Shown here in pieces: positions 52,674-61,764 of a stretch of DNA of 64,000 nt. The DNA is taken from NCBI GenBank assembly GCA_030428205.1, contig JAUIBK010000002.1, positions 62,001 to 126,000 of the forward strand, written 5' to 3'. How positions within the stretch are numbered: the first letter of the stretch is position 1; each line of letters starts with the position of its first letter. The notes under the pieces are model-generated. The model was not told the DNA's origin. It made no database searches and saw only the letters and a program-made list of their open reading frames with translations. A program made the translations under genes and the position numbers. This DNA is from a bacterium. Its GTDB lineage: Bacteria; Bdellovibrionota_C; UBA2361; RFPC01.

Positions 52674-53336
52674 ATGGATGAACTATTTCAAAATTTTCTC
52701 TCCTCTGAGCTCCTACAACCTGAGTATCTCTCACTCTGGGCGCTCCCTGTTATCGGTGCAATTATTGGGTGGCTGACCAATTATATTGCAGTAAAAATGC
52801 TCTTTCATCCGCGTCGTCCACTACGGCTTTTATTCTTCTCTGTACAAGGGGTATTTCCCAAAAGACAAAAGGCGCTCGCGCATAAGCTCGGGAAGATTGT
52901 TTCTGATGAACTTATCTCCGTTGGAGAAATTACCGAAAAGCTTAAAGGAAAGGCGACCTCTGAAGATGTTCTTCAGACGGTCGCAGATAGAATTGAAAAG
53001 GTCCTCACTCAGCGTCTACCGGTTATCATTCCGATGGTATCAATGGTGCTTACTCCAGATCTTATTCAACTTGTAAAAAACGCTTTCATGGACGATCTCC
53101 GTGAGATGATTAGTGAAGTGATCGAAAAGCTTTCTCATGAGCTCGAATCTGAACTTGATGTGCATGAGATGGTGGAAGAAAAGGTAGCCAATTTTTCGAG
53201 TGATAAGCTCGAAGCGATTCTTTTTACCATCATGAAGAAAGAATTTCGCTTTATTGAGCTTGTCGGGGCTGTGCTTGGATTTCTTATTGGGCTTGTTCAG
53301 GTCGGCTGGCTCCTCTCCTCAGGAACAATTGCTTAG
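52674..53336 (+). CDS. DUF445-family membrane protein
   Basis: 220 residues from ATG 52674; a TTG six codons upstream is possible. The N-terminal helix and motif PVIGAIIGWLTNYIAVKMLFHPRRP, with the following VFPKRQKALAHKLGKIV, define DUF445 (YheB). The middle is helical coiled coil, and a membrane helix is near the end (ELVGAVLGFLIGLVQVGWLL). It is shorter than the usual 370-440. Function unknown, membrane-linked. Confidence 0.8.
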   Translation: MDELFQNFLSSELLQPEYLSLWALPVIGAIIGWLTNYIAVKMLFHPRRPLRLLFFSVQGVFPKRQKALAHKLGKIVSDELISVGEITEKLKGKATSEDVLQTVADRIEKVLTQRLPVIIPMVSMVLTPDLIQLVKNAFMDDLREMISEVIEKLSHELESELDVHEMVEEKVANFSSDKLEAILFTIMKKEFRFIELVGAVLGFLIGLVQVGWLLSSGTIA

Positions 53337-53554
53337 CAATAAACCCCCATCTTTATAGATACTTATTGTCAGTATGTCAGTTTCGAGCTGTTTGTTTAGC
53401 ACCAGCATTCCGAGTACAATAGAAATGGGTTAGTGGTAAAAAATGGGTGCATTATTTTTGTATCTTCAAGAGACGTTTCTTGTCTCATTCTCCTGTACTA
53501 CCCCCAAAAATCTTTGTTCTTTTACATTCTTAACTTTGTAGAATCTATTGGACT

Positions 53555-53596
53555 GCTTGCTACAAGGGGAGAGCATTCTCTTTCGTTGTAGCAAGC
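53555..53596 (+). repeat. 11-bp hairpin in leader
   Basis: GCTTGCTACAA at 53555-53565 pairs perfectly with 53586-53596 across a 20-base loop. The element lies 160 bases upstream of the codon-biased membrane protein. Confidence 0.55.
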
Positions 53597-53634
53597 TCGG
53601 TATTTCATTAAAGGTTTTGTCTTCCTTGGGAAGT

Positions 53635-53690
53635 AAAAAGCTGTATTCCTTAAACACCATTTATCGGGTGTTAAAGGAATGCAGCTTTTT
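53635..53690 (+). repeat. 24-bp near-perfect hairpin
   Basis: Arms 53635-53658 and 53667-53690 match at 22 of 24 positions with an eight-base loop. The stem ends in AAAAAG/CTTTTT. It may stop upstream transcription, the 3' arm ending in five T, or protect the 5' end of the following mRNA. Confidence 0.6.
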
Positions 53691-53756
53691 CGAAAAAGAG
53701 CTGAGGATTCATCTCGTCAACTCACAATCACCACACCCCATACCAAGGAGGAACCC

Positions 53757-54659
53757 ATGAGCGAGGAAACCCCTGCTCCCACCACCCCTGCGGCGAATAC
53801 TTCGTCCCCTGCTCCTGTGCCTACTGAGACGCCGACTGACAAGAAGCCCGCCAAGGGCAGCAAGGACTACGGTAACCCCTTCAAGGGGTTCGCTGGGTAC
53901 ATCAACCTGCTCCAAGCTATCTGGGTCGCGCTCTGGAACCCGTTTGGGCTCCTTAGCTACTTCGAAGCTAAGAGCATCGTGAAGAACCAGTATGGTGTCG
54001 CCATCTCGCGCGGCAAGATCATGTACATGATGCCTGCGGCGATGATGACGTTCTACTGTCTGATCGCCTACTGGCTTGGCGCTCCGGCCACTGTCATTGG
54101 TCCCACCTGGTGGTTCACCGTTGCAGTGTGTATCTACACCACTGCGAGTGACATCGAGACCAAGTGGGTGGCTGTCCCGGTCGGCATCATCATCTCGCTT
54201 ACGATCGTCATCCCGGTGCTTATCACCAGTGGTATGCTCGATCTCACGGGAGTACTCGGCACGGTCTTTGAGTTTATGTCGCTCGAGTTTCCGATCCGTG
54301 GAGCAATCTTCCTGGCCGTCTTGATCGTGCTCTGGAACTTCGCGGATCTTGCGGTGAGTCGCGTGACTGACATCATGCGGCTGATCAACAACAACTACGA
54401 CCGGGGGCGCCTGTCCAAGGATGGCGATTACCCGGCCGGCGAGCACCGCACCCACAGCCACATCACCGATTGGCTGGAGTGGGGCATGACTTTCGCTGGT
54501 TCGATCGGCCTCAAGTCGGTCTACGGCGATCGTCAAGAGCGTGAAGACGACAAGCTCGACACGGCTGTCGTCCACCTGCGCAACGTTCCCATGGCGGGAA
54601 TCATGAAGCGGGCCTTCTCGTATGCCACTTCCTCGGCTGCTGTCGAGCGTCGCGGCTAG
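53757..54659 (+). CDS. Codon-biased multi-helix membrane protein
   Basis: 300 residues from ATG 53757, with a perfect AGGAGG six bases upstream. A Pro/Thr/Ala-rich N-terminal 40 residues is followed by about five membrane helices (around 58-75, 90-110, 118-135, 142-162, 180-200) and a polar C-terminal 100 residues. No family recognised. Codons are strongly biased to C or G in third position, unlike both neighbours. With the strong ribosome site and the strong terminator after it, the picture is an abundantly made protein, or one of foreign origin. Confidence 0.75.
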   Translation: MSEETPAPTTPAANTSSPAPVPTETPTDKKPAKGSKDYGNPFKGFAGYINLLQAIWVALWNPFGLLSYFEAKSIVKNQYGVAISRGKIMYMMPAAMMTFYCLIAYWLGAPATVIGPTWWFTVAVCIYTTASDIETKWVAVPVGIIISLTIVIPVLITSGMLDLTGVLGTVFEFMSLEFPIRGAIFLAVLIVLWNFADLAVSRVTDIMRLINNNYDRGRLSKDGDYPAGEHRTHSHITDWLEWGMTFAGSIGLKSVYGDRQEREDDKLDTAVVHLRNVPMAGIMKRAFSYATSSAAVERRG

Positions 54660-54680
54660 TACGGGTTGGTAAGACAAGAC

Positions 54681-54724
54681 GCGGGGCGAAGGCACACACC
54701 TTCGCCCCGCTCTTTCTTCTTCCT
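54681..54724 (+). terminator. Strong rho-independent terminator
   Basis: The stem GCGGGGCGAAGG with its perfect complement (54681-54692 and 54699-54710) and a six-base loop is followed by TCTTTCTTCTT. It lies 22 bases after the codon-biased gene. Confidence 0.8.
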
Positions 54725-54741
54725 CAGAGGTTTTCCTCTCA

Positions 54742-57735
54742 ATGTTGAGCAATACCGAGCTGCTCACTTTTTTCATCGATATGTATATGGGACTAGACCT
54801 TCCCTCAGATACCAAGCAGCACCAAGATGCAGAGCCCCAAGCGCCCGTCCGTTTTCCGCTGCTCCGCTCTCAAGATCACGAAAGTTTTCGGCAAGAATTA
54901 GATCCCATGGAAGAGGCTGCACAGTGGGCCTCACGTTATGCTGAAACAATCTTTTCCTGGGAGGGATCAACCGCGGAGCTTAATGCTCACCTTGGAGAAG
55001 TTAATCAGCAGTTTATCTCTGAGATGGTGTCTCTGCTCAACGGAGATCATCGTCCAAAGCTCTTACATGCACTACACCAACATTCGCTTGAAGCATTTGT
55101 GGGGACACGGGAAAAGCTCTTTGAAGAGGTGCAGAGGGCAGACCAAGTTTTTCGTGAAGATGTTGAATTGTTGGTCAACAACATGGGAGAAGAGGTTGGC
55201 ATTTTACGTGGACGACAAGGGAACTTCTCTGCTATTGCTCAAAGAAGAGAGGAGTTCTCAAAGCTTGCACCAGAAATTATTGCTCACCTTACACGCCAAA
55301 TCCTTGATGGGCACCCCTCTTCTGTCAAACAACACGCTCAGATTGAGACACGAATGTCTTTGACTCTTGAGGATATATGGCAAAAAGCAGAACGACGAGG
55401 AGAGGAGCGTGTACTTGCGGCCGAAGAGATGGCTCATACTTTACGCCAATCGGTCTCTCCTTCACGAAAGAACAGAGAGCAAATCTATAAAACTCTTTTC
55501 CCTCTTCCTGAAGACGATGTAAAACTTGTTGCCCATATTTATGAACACCGCTATGGAGAGCCTCTTCTTACTACGATAGAGCGAGCACATAACAGTGTTG
55601 TTGCTAAAGTAAAAAACTTCTTTCAATTTCCTGCCCTGCGCTCAGCGCTTCAAGATCAGTACGGAATCGGAGCTGGGCTCTTATCAACGTGGCGCGTGTT
55701 TGTTCCAAAACTACGTGATTTTAAGTCGTATCCTGAGCGTGTAGGCGACTTTATCCATCGCTTACGGGATAAGGTTGCAAGTCCTGACAAGCACCGTGTT
55801 GCATCACTTCTTAGTGGTGAGCGAATAAAAGTCGCCTCAGATACTATTTACATGGCCATTTTATATAATGATGACGCTGTAGCAACGATATCTACTACAC
55901 TGAAAGGGCTCGATGCTACTGATACCAAGTGTATGTTACGCGATTTCAAAAAGCGCTATGCAAGTCGATTGCGCGTGAACGGCCTCCAAGAAGCAATTGA
56001 GCAGCGTTTTGAGGGGGACGAAAGAAGGCTTCTGTTGGCTTACCTAGCTGTTGATGATCTTCGTGGAGCGTCAATTGTTTTTCACGATAGCTTGGATGAG
56101 AGAAGTAGCGATAGGGTTCAAGCGCTCTTAGAGCTTCATATGCTCACTCTCCATGAACTCTCTGAGGTGCGAACAAGATACACTGAAGAGTACGGGCAAG
56201 AGCCGACTCGTGAGTATCTACAAACGTTCCTCAAGGGACCTTTGCTCGATTGGGCAGATGCTCTGCTTCAAGGAGATCTGGTGACAGCTTCTGCAGCTCG
56301 TCTTGAAGCTTCTCTGAGAGGTATTTCTGACGAGTGGCCTGGAGTCGTATTTTATAATCACTCAAAAGAGGCGGACTATGCCGTCATTGACACGTATGAA
56401 AAGCTCTATAAGAAAAATTTCTTTGAAGTCCTCAAGAAAAAACGTGGGAATGATCGCTCTGAAATCATGGAAGCCTTTGTTGAGGAGTCTCACCTAACAA
56501 CTGCTGAACAGCTTCGTCACTGTCTTGTAGGAGCAGGAGATGCGACTGGCATCACTCAGTGTCTGAGAAGGTTAACGAAAGAGCAGCAAGATAAAGTTGT
56601 TCGAGAGTATGCCTATCGTTACGACGAGCAAGCTGGTGGTTTTCAAGTGAGACGAAAATCTTTTCTCCATGCTCTAAGGCAAGTCGCTCGGCAAGAATCG
56701 TGGCGTGAAAAGCTTAGGGGGCTTCGAGCTTTTCGCAAATATATGCGAGAGTTTGCCACCTGTCCAAGGGATCTCGATCGGGACCTCAAACGTAAGTTTT
56801 GTGGGCATAAATACTTTGATATGCAGCTTCTCAGAGAGGGGTATACAGATGATCCAAAGGTTCTCTTTGGACAACTCGAACGGCGATTTCGTCACGAGAC
56901 GCACCACTCACTTTCATTCCTGAGTGTTCTTGCTGAACGTGAGCACAAGAAAAAATTTCTTGGTATCTGGAAGCGGAAGCCTCGTCACGAGGTTATTTGT
57001 ATGCATCAAGCAGTCGCAGAAGCAAAGAAATTTTATCAGCAGCGTATCCTTGGCAGTACACCAACGGAAGATGATAAGCGAAAAGCTGCACTTCTCTGTC
57101 GCATCGCCCAACGCTCTCTTGATGATTACCGTGAGTATAATCGCAAAAGAGCAATTATGGCCGCGAACATAGGTTCGTTTGCTACGACAACCGCTGCTTT
57201 GGGAGGATTGGCTTTTTTCAACCTTCATTATGCTCCCTTAGCCATCTCTATTGGTGTGGCTAGTTATATTGGAAGACACTGGTTTAAGCAGAAGTATCAA
57301 GGTGACGGATATGGCGCTCGGGAGAAGGGGTTTGATGTGTTTCTGTCATCTGTTGATGGAGCATCGTTAGCTTTAGGGAAATGGATTAAAATGGCCAGCA
57401 CACTGCGTGTACTTGGTTCGGGTGGATCGCTTGGCCGTGGTGTCTTAAGTGCTGGAACAAAATATATATTTAAAAAAGGCTTGCAGAAAGTTGGAAATGG
57501 GCCAATCGCTTCCATCCTTTTTTCTGACCAAACGTCTGAACACGTTGTTCACTTAAGTCACAAAGAACGTCAAGAGCTTCTTGCTGAGGTCGGTAGTGTG
57601 CTTCACGGAGAAGCCGACAGGGGATACGTACGCCGAGATCGGCTCTTTCATAGAACGCCAGATATAAAGCGAGTTTTTACCAGAATTGGAAGAGAGATTG
57701 CGGCGGAAGCTTCATCCAGAAATGAAGCTCACTGA
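54742..57735 (+). CDS. 997-residue annexin-like repeat protein
   Basis: Large, mostly helical. Between about 250 and 700 there are several diverged copies of one pattern, an aromatic-Tyr-Gly-x-Leu helix followed by an acidic loop, for example LVAHIYEHRYGEPLLTTIERA, DFKKRYASRLRVNGLQEAI, RYTEEYGQEPTREYLQ and TYEKLYKKNFFEVLKKKRG. Some copies end in a GDxRR-type loop (FEGDERRLLLAYL). This resembles annexin repeats seen in large bacterial proteins. A hydrophobic segment near 808-845 (IGSFATTTAALGGLAFFN to ASYIGRH) suggests membrane insertion. Function unknown. Confidence 0.6.
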   Translation: MLSNTELLTFFIDMYMGLDLPSDTKQHQDAEPQAPVRFPLLRSQDHESFRQELDPMEEAAQWASRYAETIFSWEGSTAELNAHLGEVNQQFISEMVSLLNGDHRPKLLHALHQHSLEAFVGTREKLFEEVQRADQVFREDVELLVNNMGEEVGILRGRQGNFSAIAQRREEFSKLAPEIIAHLTRQILDGHPSSVKQHAQIETRMSLTLEDIWQKAERRGEERVLAAEEMAHTLRQSVSPSRKNREQIYKTLFPLPEDDVKLVAHIYEHRYGEPLLTTIERAHNSVVAKVKNFFQFPALRSALQDQYGIGAGLLSTWRVFVPKLRDFKSYPERVGDFIHRLRDKVASPDKHRVASLLSGERIKVASDTIYMAILYNDDAVATISTTLKGLDATDTKCMLRDFKKRYASRLRVNGLQEAIEQRFEGDERRLLLAYLAVDDLRGASIVFHDSLDERSSDRVQALLELHMLTLHELSEVRTRYTEEYGQEPTREYLQTFLKGPLLDWADALLQGDLVTASAARLEASLRGISDEWPGVVFYNHSKEADYAVIDTYEKLYKKNFFEVLKKKRGNDRSEIMEAFVEESHLTTAEQLRHCLVGAGDATGITQCLRRLTKEQQDKVVREYAYRYDEQAGGFQVRRKSFLHALRQVARQESWREKLRGLRAFRKYMREFATCPRDLDRDLKRKFCGHKYFDMQLLREGYTDDPKVLFGQLERRFRHETHHSLSFLSVLAEREHKKKFLGIWKRKPRHEVICMHQAVAEAKKFYQQRILGSTPTEDDKRKAALLCRIAQRSLDDYREYNRKRAIMAANIGSFATTTAALGGLAFFNLHYAPLAISIGVASYIGRHWFKQKYQGDGYGAREKGFDVFLSSVDGASLALGKWIKMASTLRVLGSGGSLGRGVLSAGTKYIFKKGLQKVGNGPIASILFSDQTSEHVVHLSHKERQELLAEVGSVLHGEADRGYVRRDRLFHRTPDIKRVFTRIGREIAAEASSRNEAH

Positions 57736-57748
57736 TTTCACGATTGTC

Positions 57749-57801
57749 TTTTAACGCGAAGAACGCGATGTACGCGAAGAGAAAAGAGCATCGCGTTAAA
57801 A
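57749..57801. terminator. Bidirectional hairpin between convergent genes
   Basis: TTTTAACGCGA (57749-57759) pairs perfectly with 57791-57801. On both strands the stem ends in a T-run (four T), so it can terminate both the annexin-like gene and the M48 peptidase gene. Confidence 0.6.
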
Positions 57802-57811
57802 ATTCTCTGGG

Positions 57812-59746
57812 TTAGACTGAAACGAGTGGTGGAACTGGGCATCCAAGCGCATCGCCCACCGTGCGTAAAATCTCAGCTTCTTCTTGAGTGACTTTCCCGT
57901 CAGAGTTGATAGTGGTGACTGCGGCTCGTATTGTTCGTTCTTTAATCCCCTCATCAGCAGACCAGAGTGTGCGAAGTGCTTCATCGAGAGCATCAAGTGA
58001 AGGTTCTTGTGGGGTATGTGAGTGTTGTCCTTCTACTTTGAGTTTGAAGAGGCCTTTCTCAAAGGCTTCTTGTTGTGTTTGAGAAGAATCGTGCCCCACA
58101 AAGGCAAGCATTGAGATAATCTCAGCTGCGGCGTGCGCTTGTTGGCTCAAAGAGCTTCGCTTATAAGAGAGTGGATTTGCTTGGTGTGTTACATGGCGCT
58201 CTAAGATGTGGTGTAGCATGTATTCAAAGAGGCTCAGTGCTTGATCGGTTTCGACAAGCACTTTTAAGTGGCGTTGAAAAGTAGCAATGTCGTTTTGAGA
58301 GAGCTGTTTGAGTGCTGGTAGGCAAAGATCTATGAGTGGAAGCCGCAAGGATGTATCGAGTGAAAGGATAGAGCCCTCGAGCTCTTTCAAGCGAGTTGTG
58401 AATTCGTTTGAAAGATTCTCTAGGAGATACTCGCGTTGCGTGTTTTGTACGTCCTGAACGTCTTTATCAAAGAGCAAAAGATAAATAATTACTTGTGCAC
58501 CTGTGGTGGAACGGAGTTCTTGGTAAATGCGCAAGGGAAGTGAGGCAATGAGATCTTGGGCATATGCTAGATGTGATGCGCTCATAGTGCCAATTGATTG
58601 TGTAAATGTATCTTCATCAATTTTCATCGAGATACTTTCTGGCGCGTTCTTTATTGCTTGTCCTGTGTGGAGTCCCAGGCTCTGCTCCCCAGTGCTGTGT
58701 TGTTGTGCGGTGAGTTCAGCTACTCTTTCGTCTGTTATCTGTTGATACTCACCCTTAAATGTAGGATCGATACGTGCAATTCTCGTTGAGAGTGGAGGAT
58801 GAGTGGCTAGGAGTCCACCGAGGAAGTGTTTTACTCCCTCTGCAAAAAGCATATGACTTACTTCTTCAGCTTTGGGATTCGTCAGACGAGAACCACGTAC
58901 AAAGCCACCAATTTTCTTTAGTGCTCCGCTTATTCCACTTGGATCGCGTGTAAATTGCACTGCTGATGCATCAGCGAGAAATTCACGCTGCCTTGAGACA
59001 GCCGCTTTAATCAGATTTCCAAAAAAGACACCGATATACCCTATGACAAGAAGTGCAACGCCAAATGCGAGTGCGCCGCCTTTGTTGTTCTTAGAGTTTG
59101 AAGAGCGTCTATATACACGACGCCCAGCAGATCCTCGAAGAATTGAGTATCCAATCAGTGCAATCAGCAAGATGCCGTGTAAAATTCCAATAAGACGGAT
59201 ATTAAGCCGCATATCGCCGTGGATAATATGGCTAAATTCGTGTGCGATAACACCTTGAAGCTCAGCGCGGTTCAGTAGGTTCATACAACCGCGTGTGACA
59301 CCAATGACTGCATCGTCAAGGTGATACCCAGCAGCAAATGCATTTATGCCGTCTTCATCAATAAGGTACACTGGAGGAACAGATGTTCCTGATGCAATTG
59401 CTATCTCTTCGACGATGTTTAAAAGTTGTCGTTCGGCTGGATCAGTTGTTGAGGGATCAATTTGCTGACCACCAAGTGATTCTGCAACAACAGCACCACC
59501 GCCACGGAGGAGAAAAATCTTATAAAGACTCCCTAAAAGAATCACAAGTAAGGTAAGTGCCGCGACGGCAAGGAAGATCTCTGGGTTCCACAGAGTAGGG
59601 AGTGCTCCAGAGCTTGTTCCCTGAGACATCCCGAGCAGCACAACGCCGTAGATCGCAAGGATGATACTTACAATGGCGCACAAGAAATAGACAACGAGAA
59701 GTTTAGTCTTTCTCTTGGCGGCAATTTGATTCTCAAAAAAAGTCAT
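57812..59746 (-). CDS. M48 family membrane metallopeptidase with TerB-like tail
   Basis: 644 residues. Two N-terminal membrane helices, then an M48 peptidase domain (zinc site VIAHEFSHIIHGDM, third ligand in EFLADASAV), with two more helices around 190-250. This is HtpX-like quality control of membrane proteins. After about 310 there is a long helical extension. The final segment (AAVTTINSDGKVTQEEAEILRTVGDALGCPVPPL) matches the end of TerB-like domains. The full combination is known in some gammaproteobacteria. Its ATG stands alone; no clear promoter. Confidence 0.85.
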   Translation of the reverse strand: MTFFENQIAAKRKTKLLVVYFLCAIVSIILAIYGVVLLGMSQGTSSGALPTLWNPEIFLAVAALTLLVILLGSLYKIFLLRGGGAVVAESLGGQQIDPSTTDPAERQLLNIVEEIAIASGTSVPPVYLIDEDGINAFAAGYHLDDAVIGVTRGCMNLLNRAELQGVIAHEFSHIIHGDMRLNIRLIGILHGILLIALIGYSILRGSAGRRVYRRSSNSKNNKGGALAFGVALLVIGYIGVFFGNLIKAAVSRQREFLADASAVQFTRDPSGISGALKKIGGFVRGSRLTNPKAEEVSHMLFAEGVKHFLGGLLATHPPLSTRIARIDPTFKGEYQQITDERVAELTAQQHSTGEQSLGLHTGQAIKNAPESISMKIDEDTFTQSIGTMSASHLAYAQDLIASLPLRIYQELRSTTGAQVIIYLLLFDKDVQDVQNTQREYLLENLSNEFTTRLKELEGSILSLDTSLRLPLIDLCLPALKQLSQNDIATFQRHLKVLVETDQALSLFEYMLHHILERHVTHQANPLSYKRSSLSQQAHAAAEIISMLAFVGHDSSQTQQEAFEKGLFKLKVEGQHSHTPQEPSLDALDEALRTLWSADEGIKERTIRAAVTTINSDGKVTQEEAEILRTVGDALGCPVPPLVSV

Positions 59747-59972
59747 CTTTCAGGTTGTCGTCTGAAGGGAAAGAAAACGAAAGCTCTCCCAAGAGCCTAC
59801 GTTTTTGCCCACCAGTGCGCACCCGAAAAAAGCTCGTATTCTTATTGATTTTTGATATAGAAATATACTAGAACATATTTGAGAGAGAGTCAACGAAGCT
59901 CTCTCTGTGTTCTTCGCGTTACAATGAGTATGACGAGCTATCACTCAATATTGATTCAAGAGTGTGACTACG

Positions 59973-61265
59973 ATGCGTAGATTAATCGGTCACCTTGATG
60001 CTGACTGTTTCTACGTTTCTTGTGAGCGTGTACGCCAGAGTTCGCTTCGTGGCAAGGCTGTAGGAGTGCTCGGTAACCAAGGCGCATGTGTGATTGCAAA
60101 GAGCTATGAGATGAAAGCTGCCGGAGTGAAAACGGGTGTGCCTATCTGGGAGGCAGTAGATCTCTGTCCGAACGGAATATTTATCAAGCGTGATTTTCGT
60201 TGGTATGAAGTTCTCTCGCGCATGATGTTTGAAATTATGCAGTCAGTGAGCCCGCAGGTTGAATACTACTCTATTGATGAATTCTTTTTTGATTGCTCGA
60301 TGCTTACACAGGTTTTTCGCACAGACTTAGAAGAGTGTGCACACCTTTTGCAAGAACGAATTATGAAAGAGGTTGGTGTACCAGTAAGTCTTGGGATATC
60401 ACGCACGAAACTCTTAGCTAAACTCGCCTCGGATGCTGAGAAGCCATTTGGTTACAAAGTGCTTCTCTCTGACGATCAGATACGTGAGTATTTAGCTAAG
60501 CAGCCTGTTGAAGAGCTTTGGGGAATCGGTCGGCAAAATACGAAAAAACTCCACCAGTACGGTATCCGCACCTGTTTGCAGTTGGCCGAATCTCCCCCAA
60601 AGCTCATCCGTAAGTTGCTCACGATTGTGGGAGAAAGAATTCTCCATGAGATAAATGGTTGCTCTGTGCTGCCTATCATCACAGAGCGTGCGATGCATAA
60701 AAACGTAGCGCGTGGTGGGAGTATCGGTGGGGCAAGTCGTGATCCAAAGAAAGTATATGCGTGGCTTGTGCGTAATATTGAACGTTTAATTGAGGCGCTT
60801 GATACCTATTCATATGTGTGCGGGAAAATTAGCTTTATTTTATCTTTTGCACGCGAGCGCTTTAGAGGAGGAAGAGAAGGGCCTTCGTGGTTCCAGGCAA
60901 AAACAACACTACCACAACAAACAGCCAGTAGTAAGATCTTGCTTCCTGCCTTTGAAATGTTGCTCTACCAGGCACGGCTCGATCGGCCCGTAACACATAT
61001 GCACCTTATTGCAAGTGATCTAGCGATGAACGGTCGAGAGCAGCTTCCGCTCTTTCCTTTTCAGGGAGAGGGGAGTGCGACTGCTCGAGAAGCATTTTGG
61101 AACTCTGGTGGATCGCTTGATCACGATGCTTTAAAAAAAATCATTAACACCAAATTTGGCCGTTTTGCTCTGCGTAACGCTGAAACATTGCAGCTCAAAG
61201 AGATGTATCACGACTCAGCGCATTCATACGATATCTGTGACATTTACGGGAAGAGTTGCTTTTAA
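59973..61265 (+). CDS. Y-family DNA polymerase (UmuC/DinB type)
   Basis: 430 residues from ATG 59973; GTG 59964 is an alternative. Catalytic carboxylates: HLDADCFYVSCERV (Asp11-type) and YYSIDEFFFD. The finger segment VGVLGNQGACVIAKSYEMKAAGVKTGVPIWEA and SLGISRTKLLAKLASDAEKPFG with GIGRQNTKKLHQYGI (helix-hairpin-helix) are typical of translesion polymerases. No umuD lies alongside. It forms an operon with the small SRAP-like gene, 11 bases downstream. No LexA box was recognised. Confidence 0.9.
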   Translation: MRRLIGHLDADCFYVSCERVRQSSLRGKAVGVLGNQGACVIAKSYEMKAAGVKTGVPIWEAVDLCPNGIFIKRDFRWYEVLSRMMFEIMQSVSPQVEYYSIDEFFFDCSMLTQVFRTDLEECAHLLQERIMKEVGVPVSLGISRTKLLAKLASDAEKPFGYKVLLSDDQIREYLAKQPVEELWGIGRQNTKKLHQYGIRTCLQLAESPPKLIRKLLTIVGERILHEINGCSVLPIITERAMHKNVARGGSIGGASRDPKKVYAWLVRNIERLIEALDTYSYVCGKISFILSFARERFRGGREGPSWFQAKTTLPQQTASSKILLPAFEMLLYQARLDRPVTHMHLIASDLAMNGREQLPLFPFQGEGSATAREAFWNSGGSLDHDALKKIINTKFGRFALRNAETLQLKEMYHDSAHSYDICDIYGKSCF

Positions 61266-61276
61266 GGACAAAAAGT

Positions 61277-61747
61277 ATGTGTCAGGGAGTATCGATAGAT
61301 TGGAGAGAGTTTCTCGATTGGCATATTGAGCGCTACCGTCTTGCGTGGCGTTCGCTTACTCGTATGGAACAAGCTGAGCGAGAGTATCTCTTTTTATATA
61401 AACAACACCCACGAGAGCTTCCGGTGTGGTGTGACGGTGAGTTGATTATTGCTGAGTGGGGAGCCAAGAATAGAGCCACACGTCTGCCCTCTTCTGGGTG
61501 GTGCCCACAAGAGGTGCTTGAAAGTGGTGTATGGGGAGAATGGCGTCCTCTCCTAGGGGAAATTCCAGCTATGTATGCTTATGACGGCAACGTCTGGTTT
61601 CAGGTACCCAAAGGGATTCGAGCTGTCGTACTTTGCGATCAAAAAAACGGAAAACATGTTTATGTACTCACACAACCATCAACCCATTACTACGAGGTGA
61701 TGACGAGGCAGGATCGTATGCCGGTGTTTATTGGTGAGCAGATATAA
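61277..61747 (+). CDS. SRAP/YedK-like protein (divergent)
   Basis: 156 residues from ATG 61277. SRAP proteins (YedK/HMCES) carry a catalytic Cys2 that binds abasic DNA. Here the sequence begins MCQGVSIDW, so Cys2 would be exposed after Met removal. It also has IIAEWGAKNRATRLP, comparable to 'ARWGL…NAR', and ends TRQDRMPVFIGEQ, comparable to 'IHDRMPVIL'. The usual His before Asp-Arg-Met-Pro is Gln. It lies 11 bases after the Y-family polymerase stop. SRAP genes often accompany SOS polymerases. If correct it is a small, shortened relative. Confidence 0.5.
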   Translation: MCQGVSIDWREFLDWHIERYRLAWRSLTRMEQAEREYLFLYKQHPRELPVWCDGELIIAEWGAKNRATRLPSSGWCPQEVLESGVWGEWRPLLGEIPAMYAYDGNVWFQVPKGIRAVVLCDQKNGKHVYVLTQPSTHYYEVMTRQDRMPVFIGEQI

Positions 61748-61764
61748 GTCAATGGAGTATAGCG

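Larger units (their letters stand above)
53337..53756. other. Long structured leader before codon-biased gene
   Basis: No gene. It contains the hairpins 53555-53596 and 53635-53690, then the strong ribosome site (AGGAGG, about 53749-53754). I could not fix a promoter. An open frame running into the next gene from 53679 is only a 5' extension without a ribosome site. Confidence 0.55.

Noticed and set aside
53709..54815. 368-residue minus-strand open frame antisense to the codon-biased membrane protein
   Set aside because: Rich in Asp, Arg and His with no domain, no ribosome site, and crosses a strong terminator. It is open only because the GC-rich third positions of the real gene avoid stops on that strand.
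59750..59972. LexA box or sigma-70 promoter before the Y-family polymerase
   Set aside because: A TATACT and a TTGATT occur, but only 13 bases apart, and no known LexA motif is present.
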